Shown piece after piece: positions 1 to 12,167 of a DNA stretch of 64,000 nt. The DNA lies in NCBI GenBank assembly GCA_020809705.1, contig CP085835.1, forward strand, positions 3,782,001 through 3,846,000, given 5' to 3'. How positions within the stretch are numbered: the first letter of the stretch is position 1; each line of letters starts with the position of its first letter. The notes beneath the pieces are model-generated. The model searched no databases, was not told where the DNA came from, and saw nothing but the letters and a program-made list of their open reading frames with translations. Origin of the DNA: Calonectria ilicicola. Lineage: Eukaryota; Ascomycota; Sordariomycetes; Hypocreales; Nectriaceae. Made by a program: the position numbers and the translations under genes.

Positions 1-442
1 TGAGATATATAGTGAGATATTCCCAAGATTCTTCATCTCTGCCTTGTGGTGGTCGCTGGGTACAGACAGTACTCTGATCACCCCCTGGACCTGGGTCTGA
101 ATCCTTCGGACACGTCCAGTTACGCTGCTTCGCCCCGATCGGCGCCCGCACCCGAGGCCCATGCCTGCTTCGCGTAACAGCACAGCAGCCAAAAAATCAC
201 CTAAAATTAATCTCAAATGCTGCACCATTGGCGCTTGCACCGCCAGTCGGAGCCCACTGAGACGAGGCACCCCGGTCTGCAACCGTTTCGCCTTATGCAG
301 CCGCATGTGTCACCCTTCAACAGCCGGAGCAAATATATATCGTGCGGGGACACTAGCTTGTAATCCTTCTGTCAAAAAATCTCAATCCTTTTGCCTTGTC
401 TAAAGTGGCGTTCGCCTCCTCCAACGCGCCGGTTGAACCAAC
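1..442. other. No gene recognised at the left edge
   Basis: No reading frame here resembles a protein family and no tRNA- or rRNA-like sequence is visible. The stretch just before 443 is pyrimidine-rich and is probably the promoter and 5' leader of the membrane-protein gene that follows. The first part could be the 3' flank of a gene lying outside the window. Confidence 0.4.
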
Positions 443-2261
443 ATGCATCCCAGCGGTCGTGACTCGCCCGTCTATCAACCGGCTGCGACCGATGATGAGA
501 CCCCCAAAACATCAAAACCGCCGTCTGAGAAGGAGAAATCACCGCTGGTGAAATGGGGAATCGGCTGGAAGACCCCAGCTTGCGTCCTGCTCCTACTTGT
601 AATAAGTATTGTCTGTGCTGTAGCCCATCACATCTACTATCAGAGGCTCGACCACACCGTAGTCCTCTCCAAGCACCAGCAAACCCGCGCCATCCAAGTC
701 GGAACTGTTCTTGCCATTCTCAGCAGAGCAAGCCTCACCATCATCCTCGGCATTGTCGCCACTCAGCAAATATGGTTCACACTCCGCCGCAAGTCCATGT
801 CTCTAAGTGGCATTGACTGCATGTTCCAGATCATGACTGATCCTAGCGGCCTCCTCAACCCTCACATGTGGACCCGGGCAAAGACTTTACTTTTGCTGGC
901 CGTTACATCTTGGTAGGTCAAATTCATCCATGATTATTAAAAGTCGCAGCGTATTCATCATCAACAGGTTTCTACCTATAATCCAGGTATTTCCTCCAGC
1001 GACACTCTCTGTTAGATCATCCACAACCATCGACGTTGTCTCTCAATTTGTCCCCACTGTCAACTACACTAATATGACAGGCTGGGCTACCTATGAGGGC
1101 GTGGGAAGAATCGACAAGCCAACTTTTGAAATCACTCGAGTCTTTTCCTCCGTCTTTACCTCAGCTTCATACCTCACCCTGACGCCTTCCTATCCAAACT
1201 CGTCATATGACCTAAAATTCTGGGGGCCATCATACAAGTGTAGCAGCCTCGAAGAGGTCGTCGCTAAACAAAATTCACCAACGTGGGATACCGACATTTA
1301 CAACTATACCTCACTCCAAGATGTTTGGGATGAGCTGGTTATTCCGGACCTCCCGGGCCCCCAAAATAGCTATAGGGCTTACAGCGCTGCAGCCCCTAAC
1401 TTTTTGAACAACATGATCCTAATCTGGTCCGCGGGACATAACACCAGCTCATCGAATACAAGCATAATCTGCCAGCTTTACAATACCTCTTATGACGTCT
1501 CTATGCGCTTCGACGAAGGGGTTCAGTCAATAGCTCCCATCTCAATCGAGTATCTTGATCCGCTTGACTGGGATTCTTCGACGGGGACCGATTCTCTATT
1601 AGACGGAAACGATACCTTAGGGACTTCCTATGTAACCCATTTGTTGTTCAGCGACTTACTGGGTGGAAATGTGACCGTAGGCTCAACAGGAAGTATGGGT
1701 GGAACGTCGACAATGCTGCTGCAATCAGGACTCATTAGTTGTCCTGAAATTTGGAACTCTACGCAATTGAGAAGTCTTTACAGCACACCTTACTCGGACT
1801 ACACCTACTGCCGCAATCGGACGCTGAGCAGGGCTATTGAAGATTTGTCAAGAAATTTCACATACAGCACAATTGCCTCCAACTACGGGCGAGTTGTCGC
1901 CAAAACGAAGACCCCGATTACCATCAAATATCCTCAAAATATTTATTCTTATGATATGAAAAATCTGCTCATTTCATATCTGGTCGGCATAGTAGTCACT
2001 CTACTCTGGATTGGTATGGGATTCGTTGCTCTTTGGAAGAATGGTGTGGCGAGCAGTACATCTTTCTCAACTGTTTTACTCACTACCAGGAACGAGGATC
2101 TTAACAGACTAGCCGAAGGAAATTCTCTGGGTGCAGATCCATTACCAAGGGCGATTGGCAAAGAAACACTCATGTTTGGTCGTTTCAACGATGGAGGGTC
2201 TGCTGGGTTTGGATTTGAGGGTACTGTCACCCCGATACGAAAGGGTGAAGAATTACGATGA
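443..2261 (+). CDS. Multi-span membrane glycoprotein of unknown function
   Basis: The model is two exons, 443..912 and 968..2261. The intron has a GTAGGT donor and CAACAG acceptor, and the phase restores a tryptophan codon across the junction, giving 587 residues. The N-terminal 40 residues are polar and cytosolic-looking. Hydrophobic segments follow at about residues 40-62 and 85-110, then near 145-165. A long lumenal or extracellular region of about 350 residues carries many N-glycosylation sequons (NYT, NMT, NSS, NTS, NDT, NVT, NRT, NFT). A last membrane span (LVGIVVTLLWIGMGFVALW) precedes a short polar tail. This layout matches a large family of uncharacterised fungal plasma-membrane proteins, often labelled 'formylmethionine deformylase-like' with no biochemical support. 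No catalytic motif is visible, so no function is proposed. The next gene is convergent on the opposite strand, 105 bp away. Confidence 0.8.
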
Positions 2262-2366
2262 GATGACCGATCATATGTAAAATATTAGATTTAACGGCCG
2301 ACCGATTACATGCAACTTTTACCAACTGCTCCATGAGACCATAGTCTCGTTGCACTAGTGCCGTCA

Positions 2367-3905
2367 TTACAATTCATCCTTGACGGTTTGTGCTCCCGAC
2401 CCTTGCTTTCGTTTGACCATAACCGCCAGGATATCGACTATTAAATCTGCAGCTGCAATAGAGGTAACTTCGGCTACAGTGTCATATGGAGGACTGACCT
2501 CAACTACATCGGCACCCACCAGATTCACACCATCTAGTCCCTTGATGAATCGCTTCAACTCACGTGTCGTCCATCCACCGGACTCGGGCGTGCCAGTTGC
2601 CGGCGCGATGCTCGGGTCCAAAACTATAATTCAATTAGCTTTTATGTATCAAGGCATTTGAAAGCGAAATATCGCACCGTCAATGTCGATGGACAAGTAA
2701 GTCGGCGTATCTTTAATGATGTCCAGTGTTTTCTTGATGATGCCCTCCATGCCAATCTCGTCAATCTCGTGTGCTTCAATAATGCTGAAGCCGACATCTC
2801 TATCAATATCGTAATCCTTTGGGCTCTGTGATATGAAGGTGTGAGTACATCGCCACTTTGCCCATTGGCATTGACTTACAAATAATTTGGTCCGGAGGCC
2901 GCCATGTACGCTGGTACCCTTGCTGATGCAACCCTCACGGCTAGCATGCCAGAAAAAAGTTCCGTGAGTAAGAGCTGATTGTTCAGAGGCAATTCCAGTA
3001 TAACCCTCGTTAGGATCCCATCTGGGTATTCATGATTAGTCTTCCATGTTCGCTTTTGCGCCTTCCTCCTCTATTTTCACATTCGGAACCTTCTTGAATC
3101 GCAACCAACAACAGAAATGCTGAAACTTACGTATCTAAATGAGAATCCAAGTGAATTACCGAAATCGGTCCGTAAACTGTTTTGAGTGATCTGAGAATGG
3201 GTAAAACGATTGAATGATCACCACCCAAGCTGATAATGCGAGGGTGCTCCCACGAGTTATTACTGGATGTCGGATGATATAGGACCTGCCTATATCCTTG
3301 CTCCATTTGCTTGAAAGCGTGAGAAGCATCAAATGGTGTTATAGGAACATCACCACAATCAATCTACCAAGGCATAGTTAGAAACCGCTGTTATCAATCC
3401 CTAGCGAGACATTTTGATTGTCTCAGGGGATGGAACTGACAATACTGAGCCCTTGCTCATAGGGATCGACACCTAAAACGGTGTTGTAACTTCTGCCTTT
3501 CTTTTCTCGCGAAGACCCTGACCGGATACCCCGGGGCCCGAAACGTGCACCCGGCCGATAGGATGTAGATGTATCATATGGAAAGCCCAAAATTGCTATA
3601 TCAAGGGGCTTTTCTTTTTGGTCAGCGTCAAAGCCTAAAAATCCAAACAATGCGCCGGGGCTTACTTTATCGTGAGATGCAGCGAGGCAGCGCTGCCACT
3701 CTAAATGCGCAAATGTAACCGGCTGAGAGAAAGGGAGGTCGACATCGAGATCTAGCGATAGATTTAGATAAATATTGACACCTAATTTTGTTTAAGAACA
3801 AGTTGACGAACTTTCGATTGGGTGTTTATAGTCAGGCCCGATGTTTGGGCTAACGGCAACTGCGCCAGATATCACACCTATCCAGGGAATGAGATGCATC
3901 TTCAT
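2367..3905 (-). CDS. Agmatinase / ureohydrolase with an N-terminal signal peptide
   Basis: Ureohydrolase of the arginase/agmatinase family, predicted to hydrolyse agmatine or a related guanidino compound to the amine and urea using a binuclear manganese centre. Read on the minus strand from an ATG at 3905, it begins with a hydrophobic leader ([18 protein letters not shown]), so it probably enters the secretory pathway. Exons that fit splice consensus and phase are about 3905..3840, about 3780..3441, 3363..3131, 3021..2880, 2825..2678 and 2623..2367; only the first junction is unresolved. Metal-binding motifs are intact: [13 protein letters not shown], and SIDIDVLDP followed by [13 protein letters not shown]. 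The substrate pocket region [14 protein letters not shown] is also present. No stops or frameshifts were found in the later exons. Agmatinase is the likeliest activity, but other guanidino-acid ureohydrolases share these motifs. Confidence 0.85.
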
Positions 3906-5339
3906 AGAACTGGTGTTGTAACTAAAGTTTCTTGTTGAGATTTAAAAGTCACGACTTTTCTCGTTCAGATTTGTGAAGACAGAATCGGAGCGGGGGGAGC
4001 GATATCTTTATTTATACCTGATGATAAGACATCTCCACATATGGAAAGGTGAATGGCAAACAAGGTAATTCCTGGGAAGCCCGAACCATCCGAATTGGGA
4101 GCCATGCTTGAAGCCATCTGCTAGGCAATGCACGTCGCAGTTGCCTGCCGTAATAGAATCATGGGGTAAATTAGAACACATGGTCTCTGCACCTTTTCAT
4201 ATCCAATCAGCACAAGATCCATAGCAAAGTCCTGCTCATGCGATGAAACGTGGCCATGGTCTTACGCACGATTTGGTTCTAGGCTAATTCGCAGCCCCCG
4301 CACCGGAACATTGTGGTTGTTATCGTCAGCACTGAGATAAGCCCAACAAAACTACTGCCAGCTAATCTTGCATTGCATCAGCGCATTTTGGCGACTAGAA
4401 AAAATTCGGGCATACACGCAACGTAGATTCACTCCTTACAATTAACTGAGTGCAGTAATTGATGAACATTAGATACATGGGGAAGCAGCCCATCTCTGAA
4501 AACTAACAGTTGCGAGGGAAATTAAGCCCAATGATGCTGTCATAAACACAACGATATCTTGTGATGAGAAGTGGGGGGCATTTAACAAGACTTCATAAAT
4601 TTCTTGATCTAGCAAAATTCTACTTCACGCTATCAGAACACAGCTCTTATCAAATATTTTCTGGGATACTCAATAGTAAAAAAGCCATATCCTTCTAAGC
4701 AAATGAGGCGCTGGAAGCGGGTTCTCATTCCCTGCCGGCATCCGTTAGAGCCGCTTCTAGCAGCGAAAGGCGGCTCCTAGCTGCAGTCGCTAGCGGCTAC
4801 AGCTGCGAGGTACACCAACCAGCAGTAGCTGTAGCCGTTGCTGTGATTTTGGCTGCAGCTGTGGCTCGAGGCTGTCAGCCGAGGCTTGCGGCAATCATAG
4901 CTGCGACTGAATGTGTAGCTGAAGACTGCAAGCTAAGGAGACTAGAGGCAGCCTGCCACAGCCTCCATCCAATACAGCCAGACCGCTATTTCTATCAAAT
5001 AACAACAATCATACTTGGCGTACAACGCAGATCGCTCACCGTATCAAGCCGCGATTCGATTGCGTCGAAAGCGGCGGTGAAACGAACGAAGCTATTTCGA
5101 TGACGCATCTTTAAAATCTCAATACATCGATTGTTTAAAAGACGGATGTTTAAAAATTCGAGAATCGTTTGACAAGTTTTCTTTTGAAAACACTTTCTCG
5201 TGTTGTTGCAACTCAAACCTATCTCCCAATTAAACACAATATTCCAGCTCCTAGTAAAATCCACAGAACCGTCAGCAAAAAAAAAAGGAGTTGACGGCTT
5301 GGGCCGATTTGGAGTAAAAATAAAGCCCTAGCTAATAAC
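3906..5339. other. Intergenic region without a recognisable gene
   Basis: No frame resembles a conserved protein. The part next to 3905 is the agmatinase promoter. A GC-rich, internally repetitive patch sits at 4735-4965 and is listed separately. The remainder is moderately AT-rich single-copy-looking DNA. Confidence 0.5.
4735..4965. repeat. CAGCTG/AGCTGTAGC-rich imperfect repeat patch
   Basis: A local patch much richer in GC than its surroundings is built from scrambled copies of short self-complementary words (CAGCTGCGAG, TAGCTGTAGCCG, GCTGCAGCTGTGGCT, AGCTGCGACTG), with frequent AGCT and CAGCTG palindromes. No long terminal repeats or clear ends can be defined by eye. It may be a degenerate minisatellite or a remnant of a small non-autonomous element. 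Confidence 0.45.
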
Positions 5340-6278
5340 TCAAGCACCGTAGATGAGTACTGCATCTAAGACAGCATTCAGCGCACCTTGAATGATCAAG
5401 GACGTTTTTGAATCATGATTGTAGTTAGTCTGGACTGCAAAACCAACTGCGATTGATATTAGCGTCATTAAACCATATGCAACACGCAGAATCCATGGGA
5501 GCCAAATGGGTCGTCCAAACGGGACCGCCAACATACGAGCACCAATTCCAAGGCCCTCCGATGACTGATGAAAAATGAGGACAGGATACAGCGTGGCAAA
5601 TTCGGCCCCGGTAACGACAAGATTGGGACCAAAGATAACTAAGTGAAAGATGATGCCAAAATTGAGAATGAAAAATGCCACGATTTGTTGTTGAAAAGAT
5701 TTTTCGATTTCAGTGCGCCCATCCATCGGCGTGCAACTACCCTCGGCTTTTGGTAGACTCCTCTCCGACTCTACCGTGTTTTGTCTCTGCTCTTCATTTG
5801 CGAGTATGATTGAAAGTGTCAACCTATCAGTGTTGGTATTGTATTTGTAGTCGACATAGGTCTCGGCGGCCAGATCCAACAATGGACGCCAATACAGTTG
5901 CAGTGTAGTAACAAAAGTCGCCCCAATAACTTGACTCTCCCACACAGGTCTTAGGTCCGATTCGCTTCCACGCCGGATCCAGCAAGTGAATGAAAGCTGT
6001 CGCAAGGATGACGCCGCTGCCGAAATACTGAGCCATCAGACATATCCCGTAGGGAATTTTCTATGACGGGATGTATTTTGAAGCATTATAGAAAGCAATT
6101 GAAAGCAGAAAAAAAAAGAAATAAGAAATATGGATGAGTTACGCGCACCAAGATGGTCGTTATGCTTGAGGGCTAGGAAGCATGTTGTCCAATAATCATC
6201 TTTTTGTGCAGGAAGAAGTGCAACTTCATCATCATTGGTTGTCAACTGGGCTTTTTTGCTGACATGGCGATCCTGCAT
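5340..6278 (-). pseudogene. ZIP-family zinc/iron transporter, frameshifted remnant
   Basis: ZIP permeases move Zn or Fe into the cytosol. The conserved order of the family is recognisable on the minus strand but spread over frames. The first 70 or so residues (from 6278) lead into the early membrane segments. A second frame starting near 6060 gives KIPYGICLMAQYFGSG and VILATAFIHLLDPAW. A third frame from about 5885 gives LLDLAAETYVDYKY, and then the C-terminal half with FHLVIFG, LYPVLIFHQSSEGLGIGAR and the last membrane spans. The first frame change fits one missing base in an A run near 6058. The second, near 5885, loses part of the segment between TATVLASIV and LLDLAAE. The usual FHSVIIGL motif reads FHLVIFGP, with substitutions at conserved positions. 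A pseudogene is the best reading; an unusual intron arrangement is less likely. Confidence 0.75.
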
Positions 6279-6528
6279 TGGCTACTGAAATAAAATAAGG
6301 TAACCACACAAGGATCCGTCTTACCAAAAGACCCTTCGACCCCACCTTATGTCAAAAAGACCCTCGCGCAAAAAGGCCCGGTAATCAGGTTGGTATTTGT
6401 ACTCATTAGCCACCTGTTCGCAATACTCGGCTGTGAGATTCTTCATTTGTTCACTCTTTGCACTCATCAATTTATTTCACCTTCATCGACTAGCTCCAAT
6501 TAGCAAACAATCTGACCATTCGTTCGTA

Positions 6529-9500
6529 ATGCCGATAGATTGGTCCAAATGCGAAGATGAAGCTATCAAGCTTTATTTAGAGCAGAATCGGACAGCTAAT
6601 GATACCATAAAATGTCTTAATGAGAAATACGGGCTTCACATCTCGTGAGTGGACTAACCTTGGTAAAAATGCAACGCTTACGCAGCCAAAGGCCGAGGCA
6701 ATTTAAAGCGAGATTTGATGGGTTGAAAAATTTGCCTGCTCAAGAGTGGAAACGGGTGGCCGCCGTGATTCGTAGCCGGCGCGCCCAAGGTAAGGGTTCT
6801 CATGTGTACCTCCATGGCAGACTGCAAGACCCTATGCGTGTCAGAAGGGCTCTTAGTCGATATTCAAGCGACACGAGAGACCCATCTTCTTTCGACAAAG
6901 GTAACGACCATACCTAATGGTATCCAGCTTGATAATAGCCCCTAATGACCCGCAGTAGCGGAGAGCCAACCAGAGATGGGGCGCGGGATTGAAATACGTA
7001 CACCAGAACCGTCAGATACCCGTTTGGCGGATTGGAGTTTTACTCGTGTTTTACCTGAGGCTGATCTCGCCGAAGGAGAAGCACAAATCGGGATTGGATC
7101 GCACACCGCCTTAATCGAGCACAGTTCCATGGCTAATTGTGGAACTAACCAGTTCGAAAAAGGTTTTTACTCAAGTGTACCTAATCTGGAGCACCAGCCG
7201 AGTATAGACCTCCCTAGTGCAAACCCCTTAATATTTGCAAGTGAAACTAGCTCTGCCCAAGCTTTAGTGGATACACTACACACCAAACCAGAGGTATCTA
7301 CTCATAGCCTAGGAATATTGATCAACACGTTAACAGAACGTATTGAATTACAACGTTTCTCAAATTTGACAAACGGCGATACTATGCAATCTGAATACAT
7401 CTTCGAAACGGCCCAGGAGTGTCGAGGTATGTGGGTGTTGATTCCTGGGCTCTAATACGACGACTGACGTTTTGTTCAGAATATGCTCATTCTCTTCCTG
7501 TGGCTTCAATTCAAGACCCTGTGTTTTCAATGATTATCGAAGCCAATTTGGCTGAAGGAATACCCCAGGGGCAGCCAAGGTGGCTAGCTCCACAGTTGAA
7601 AAAATTAAATGGAAAGCACCAAGTGCATAGCCCATCGTTAGTTGCCCTTTTTGAGGATGTTCTTCACTCCGACTCGAAAATAACGGAAATCAACCTGGAT
7701 GCCGATAATCAACAATCATTCAGTGATATTTTCCGTCTCCTCACATGCTTAGTTTCAAATAACTTCTTGCATGGAGACCTGCTCCTTTAATTTATTGAGT
7801 GGCTTTTTAGCAAGGTTCCTCTTTCCTTCCGACAGAAGCCACCCTTGGATATCCAAGATCTAATCACCGCCATATTTGATTCAATTTGGAAGACTAGCCT
7901 TGAACGTAACGGCAATTCCTTTTTAGCAAACCATCCACATGAAATTCTTGCTCTCATCCAAGCAGCAGACAAACGTATAATCCAGGGCTCTATAGGAGGG
8001 AGGTTACTAATCTACGCCGCAATGGGGAATAATACGGACGCCGTCAAACAAATAGTCAGAAATGGTGTCAGTGTTGATTACTTTGACGAGTCCGATCCGT
8101 CAAAAACCATGACTCCATTATCTGCAGCGGTCCAAGAAGACTCGAACAATGTGCTCTCGTATCTTCTAGATGCTGGCGCTGATGTTAATAAATGTCTCGA
8201 GATATCTGGTGAGAAGTCAAACGTTCTAATTGAAGCCATTGATCAAGGAAAATTTAGCGTGACCAAGTTCTTGTTGGAGAGAGGAGCCAAGATGTGGGAT
8301 GATGGAAAGCAAATATTGCACGCTCTCACGAAGGTAAAGGCGTCAATGCCATCAATTTACAAGCTCCTGTACGAAAACCTGGAATCGGATTTAGGGCTTG
8401 GAACTAATGCAGAATCTGCTCTTATTGTCGAAGTAGCAGAAAAAGGAAATAAAACGCTGTCTGGTTTCCTCTTAAAGCACAGTATAATTCAGCCCGAGGT
8501 CCTAGAGGCTGCTATGTGCCTTGCAATCAAGGCCTCCAAATGCGGAGCAGTGAGAACATTTTTACGACGGGGTGTGGATCCCAGTGCACTTAGATATCGC
8601 CATGCTCAGTGCATAAGCCAGGCTGATGGTGATCTCGAAAAACATCTCGCAACGGCGGCCTTTTCCTTTTCCCATCCTCTTTTCTTGGCCATGGAAGATC
8701 CTATTGACGATGCTGCAGTCGACATTGTCTATCTACTATGCAAAGCGGGTTTAAACTTGATGAAAGAGCAAATATTAGAAATACTTCAAACCAGGCTTTC
8801 CTGCTGTGAAAATGACGGCAGGTTTGCGATGATAATGGTCCGGGCTGGGATTGATATCGACATTGTGGGCCCAACTGCCTTAGAGTTTTATACAAGTCAG
8901 GGGCACCTGGCTATCTGTGATCAATTACTAGATGCAGGTGCCGACCTCAATGTGTATGGAGCTGGTGGGAAAAGTGCGCTACAATCCGCCGCCAGTAGCT
9001 TGGAACCTCGCAGAACTGAACAGTACTTCATCAGAGACGAAGATATCATAGCCGTCATTCATCATCTTTTAGACAGGGGCGCCGACGTGAACATTCCTGC
9101 AAGCTATGTAGCAGAAGGATGCACGGCGCTTCAGGGCGTAGCAAAAAGTGGAAGAAGCGACCTGGTCGACTTGCTGATTGACGCTGGAGCGGATGCTGGA
9201 GCATCTCCAGAGAAAAGTGGCGGCTGGACAGTCCTGGAGGCTGCGGCTTCAGCCTTCTTAGAGTTCGCATCTATTTTTGCTCCCAACGTGTCTGACAGAG
9301 AGGATAGGCTTGCCCAAAAAGAGGAAGCCCTTGATTTCAAAAATAGGAGTTGGGTCGCCACCTTTCAGAAATTGCTTTTCAGCGGGGCACCCTGTGACCG
9401 GACTGATGGCATCGATAGTCATGTCTTGCACATTCTCATTCGCGCACGACAACTCAAATGTCTCAAACTAGCACTCGACGCAGGTGCAAACACTGAGTCC

Positions 9501-10247
9501 CGAGACAAGGAGGGAATGACACCACTCCAGGTTGCTGCAGCCAACCACGATATGGAGGCGATGCAGTTGCTAGTTGAATTCAAGGCCGACATCAATGCAC
9601 CTGTGTCTAACAAGGAACACGCCCGCACCGCTCTACAAGCAAGTATACATTATGTAGAATACAAGGGTTACCCCTTGACTATTGTTCATGATAGTGAGAA
9701 AACAATACTCTTCCTATTAAGTCATGGGGCTGATGTAAATGCACCGGCTGGCAAAAACTACGGGCGCACTGCTCTGCAGGCAGCAGTCTCTTGTGAGGAA
9801 CCCAGCCCCTGGCTTGTTGCCCTTCTTCTGCACTACGGCGCCCAAGTCAATGCCCCTCCCGCTGAAGTAGGCGGCATCACAGCATTACAAGGTGCTGCAA
9901 TCTCAGGAGACGTTCAAATCGCTACTCTATTACTTGATCACGGGGCTGTAATTTCTGAGCCGGCAGCCCCGAAGAAGGGTCGAACTGCCATTGAAGGGGC
10001 AGCCGAGCATAAAAGACTCGCAATGGTCAAGCTATTGCTTGACAAGGATGAGTCTCTCCCAGCGAATAATGGGCTGTTCAGCGCAATCAAATTTGCCGAA
10101 GGAAACCACAATTTTGAAATTGCGGATTTGCTCAGAGCCTATCAAGCAAAATACGATATATATCAAGCTCTGGTCAGCTCACAAAATTGGGATCCAGACC
10201 TATTGTTATTATCGAGTCCGAATGATGCACATCTACCTCTTGGGTAA
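6529..10247 (+). pseudogene. Clr5-domain ankyrin-repeat protein with one internal stop codon
   Basis: Exons 6529..6644, 6686..6900, 6956..7426 and 7480..10247 join in phase and give 1189 codons. Residues 1-70 match the Clr5 domain seen at the N-terminus of many fungal ankyrin proteins (MPIDWSKCEDEAIKLYLEQN, then RQFKARFDGLKN and the EWKRVAAVI linker). Residues from about 430 onward contain many ankyrin repeats (LLDAGADVNK, LLDRGADVNI, LLDAGADLNV, ALDAGANTES, LLSHGADVNA). Codon 371 is TAA at 7788-7790; the frame on both sides is open and continuous (LHGDLLL, stop, FIEWLFSKVPLSF). No in-phase GT-AG intron removes the stop. A single CAA-to-TAA change would explain it and fits RIP. The 5' part could still make a 370-residue protein; otherwise the gene is a very young pseudogene. 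These proteins are probably protein-binding or regulatory; the role is unknown. Confidence 0.75.
7788..7790 (+). other. Premature TAA in the Clr5-ankyrin gene
   Basis: In-frame stop between GDLLL and FIEWLF. It is the only interruption in a 3.57-kb coding sequence, and it fits a CpA-to-TpA change of a glutamine codon. Confidence 0.8.
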
Positions 10248-10854
10248 TTTCCAGCAATTCCATATTTTCTGTCATTGATATTATAGATATCTTAGATAGG
10301 CCTCTGGAATCGTGTTACCACGGACCGTTTCCATAACCTCGATTGTTGTGAAAAAGGCTCGTTCATGGAGCCTTCGTTATGAATTGATCAATGTGCACTA
10401 CAACTATCATGAATATTTCTTGGCAAGACAATCACAACATTAGCGCAGACTTACTAGAGAAATACAACAAAATATATGAAATTGGGAGTGTATCTCTCCT
10501 AGAATGTTGAAAATGAGTTGAATTGTATGACTTGAGCTCGGGGACGCACCCAGATGCTGGGCTGTAATAGAGATTTATATCAAGGTATTTGCGATGAATT
10601 TATTAGGTTATCACAACATTTGGTAGCTTTCCTTTATTGGTTTTGTCTCCACAAGCTTTGTTTGATGTATCGGCTTTGCTAGATAGTTAGACTTGTGTAT
10701 AAATAAAAAGAAATACCTCTCGTCGCACAACAACTAAGACTTTTATTAATAGCAATGCCACCCAGAGCTATGTAAACTTGTTCAGAACGTATCCCGATAA
10801 AAGTCCTCCTCTCATGTCACATATTTACCACTACCAGTTCTAACAAAGCAATCT
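10248..10854. other. Intergenic, shared 3' side of two convergent genes
   Basis: No gene or RNA is recognisable. The sequence holds only the 3' flanks of the ankyrin gene and of the Thr-rich gene on the other strand. Confidence 0.5.
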
Positions 10855-12167
10855 TTATACGCGATTCTTTAGACGCCCATAAACGAATTTCGTAGCACCC
10901 TTAAGGAGACGCACCACCAGTTTCGCTACAGACTCGCCATCAGTGTTATTTCCTAAGTCGCCGGAATTACCTTGCCGGCCTGCTCCATTCTTTCCCCCCA
11001 AGTTACCGTAGTCACTATTAGAAGTGCCAACGGGCAAAATAGAACAAACAGAGTTAGGAATGTTGCATATTTCAGTCGCAATGGCTGTAGAACCATCCAC
11101 CGCCGATTCTTTAGTGGAAGTAACTAATTGAGTAGAAGCTAATCGCCATGTTAGTACAAAATAGCAGCGGCATCATTCAAGAACTTACGCGTTGTTGCGA
11201 TTGTTGCGGCTGTTGTAGCTGGAGTTGTGACATCTCCATTAGTATCCACGATTGTAGGTGTCCCATCATCATAGGCCTGAGCTGTGGTAGGTGTAGTGGT
11301 AAAAGATTCTGACGAAATAAAAGTTTCAGGCGCTGTAGTAGCACAATCTTTCGTAATAGTATTAGTAACTGCAGTGGTTGGCACTTCAGTGATAGTTGCA
11401 GTAGCTGTAGTAGTGTAATAAATAGAGATGGTGGAAGATTTTGTAGTGGTTTTCAATTCAGTAGCAATTGTGGTGGTTGTCACAGTCTGGATTTGAGTGG
11501 CCGTAGTAGTACTTGTAATGCTAGATGCAGATGGTCAAACTTAGTTACATTTAAAAGGGATTCATTGGCAACTTACACCAGAGTAATAGTTTCGGTTATT
11601 TTAGAAGGAAGCTTGGTTACAGTTTTTGGAACTGTCTTGGTTATGACGCTCGTAACAGGCATAGGGGTTACAGTTTTTGTGTTAGTGATGGTAGCAGTTT
11701 TATGAACCGTTTTGTAAACAGTTTTTATGTACTGTGTACGCGGGTATTTTTGACTGTATGCTTGAATATGGTTTCTCTTAGAGTGTAGCACTGTATCAAT
11801 GTCTTTCTCTTTCATTGCGCTTGCAATTTCGCCGTCCGTGTGATGTATTTGACCACCAGATTGGTCTTGACTTCTAGAAAGCGTGACAAAACCAGTAGTG
11901 GTTGGCTTAAGGGAGACATAAACTGTATTGATACCAATGGTAGATGTCTTTTCAATGGTATTGGTTACGTCAATAGCGGACGTCGCTTGGTGATTTTAGC
12001 CAAAGATGATAGTTGGTGCCTATTGGAAGCTTCTTACCAGTTACCAATTCCACAATCTCTGCATCCTGTGTAAAAATTGGCTCAAGAGAACCGTCTTCAC
12101 CTTTTTGTCGAATAGCGATACCATCAGCCCCCAGGCATAAAAAGAGAAATACTCGGAAGTACATCAT
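10855..12167 (-). CDS. Thr/Val-rich secreted or wall-associated protein (paralogue 1)
   Basis: Minus-strand exons 12167..12038, 11985..11577, 11520..11189 and 11138..10855 join with correct phases to 384 residues. The N-terminus is a signal peptide (MMYFRVFLFLCLGADGIA). The centre is dominated by TVT/KTV/TTT repeats (KTVYKTVHKTATITNTKTV, then TATATITEVPTTAVTNTITK) typical of O-mannosylated fungal surface proteins. A basic stretch (HSKRNHIQAYSQKYPRTQ) lies before the repeats and could be a Kex2-type processing site. The C-terminal 95 residues contain two cysteines (ICNIPNSVC), a Gly/Asn-rich linker and a basic tail (LLKGATKFVYGRLKNRV). There is no GPI signal. The gene at 17806-19160 on the same strand shares the plan and the basic KR...QKYP/QAQYP motif, so the two are probably paralogues. 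No enzymatic domain is visible. Confidence 0.75.

Noticed and set aside
11985..12038. Apparent frameshift in Thr-rich paralogue 1
   Set aside because: A normal 52-bp intron (GTAAGA donor, CTAAAAT branch, CCAAG acceptor) removes it and phases agree.
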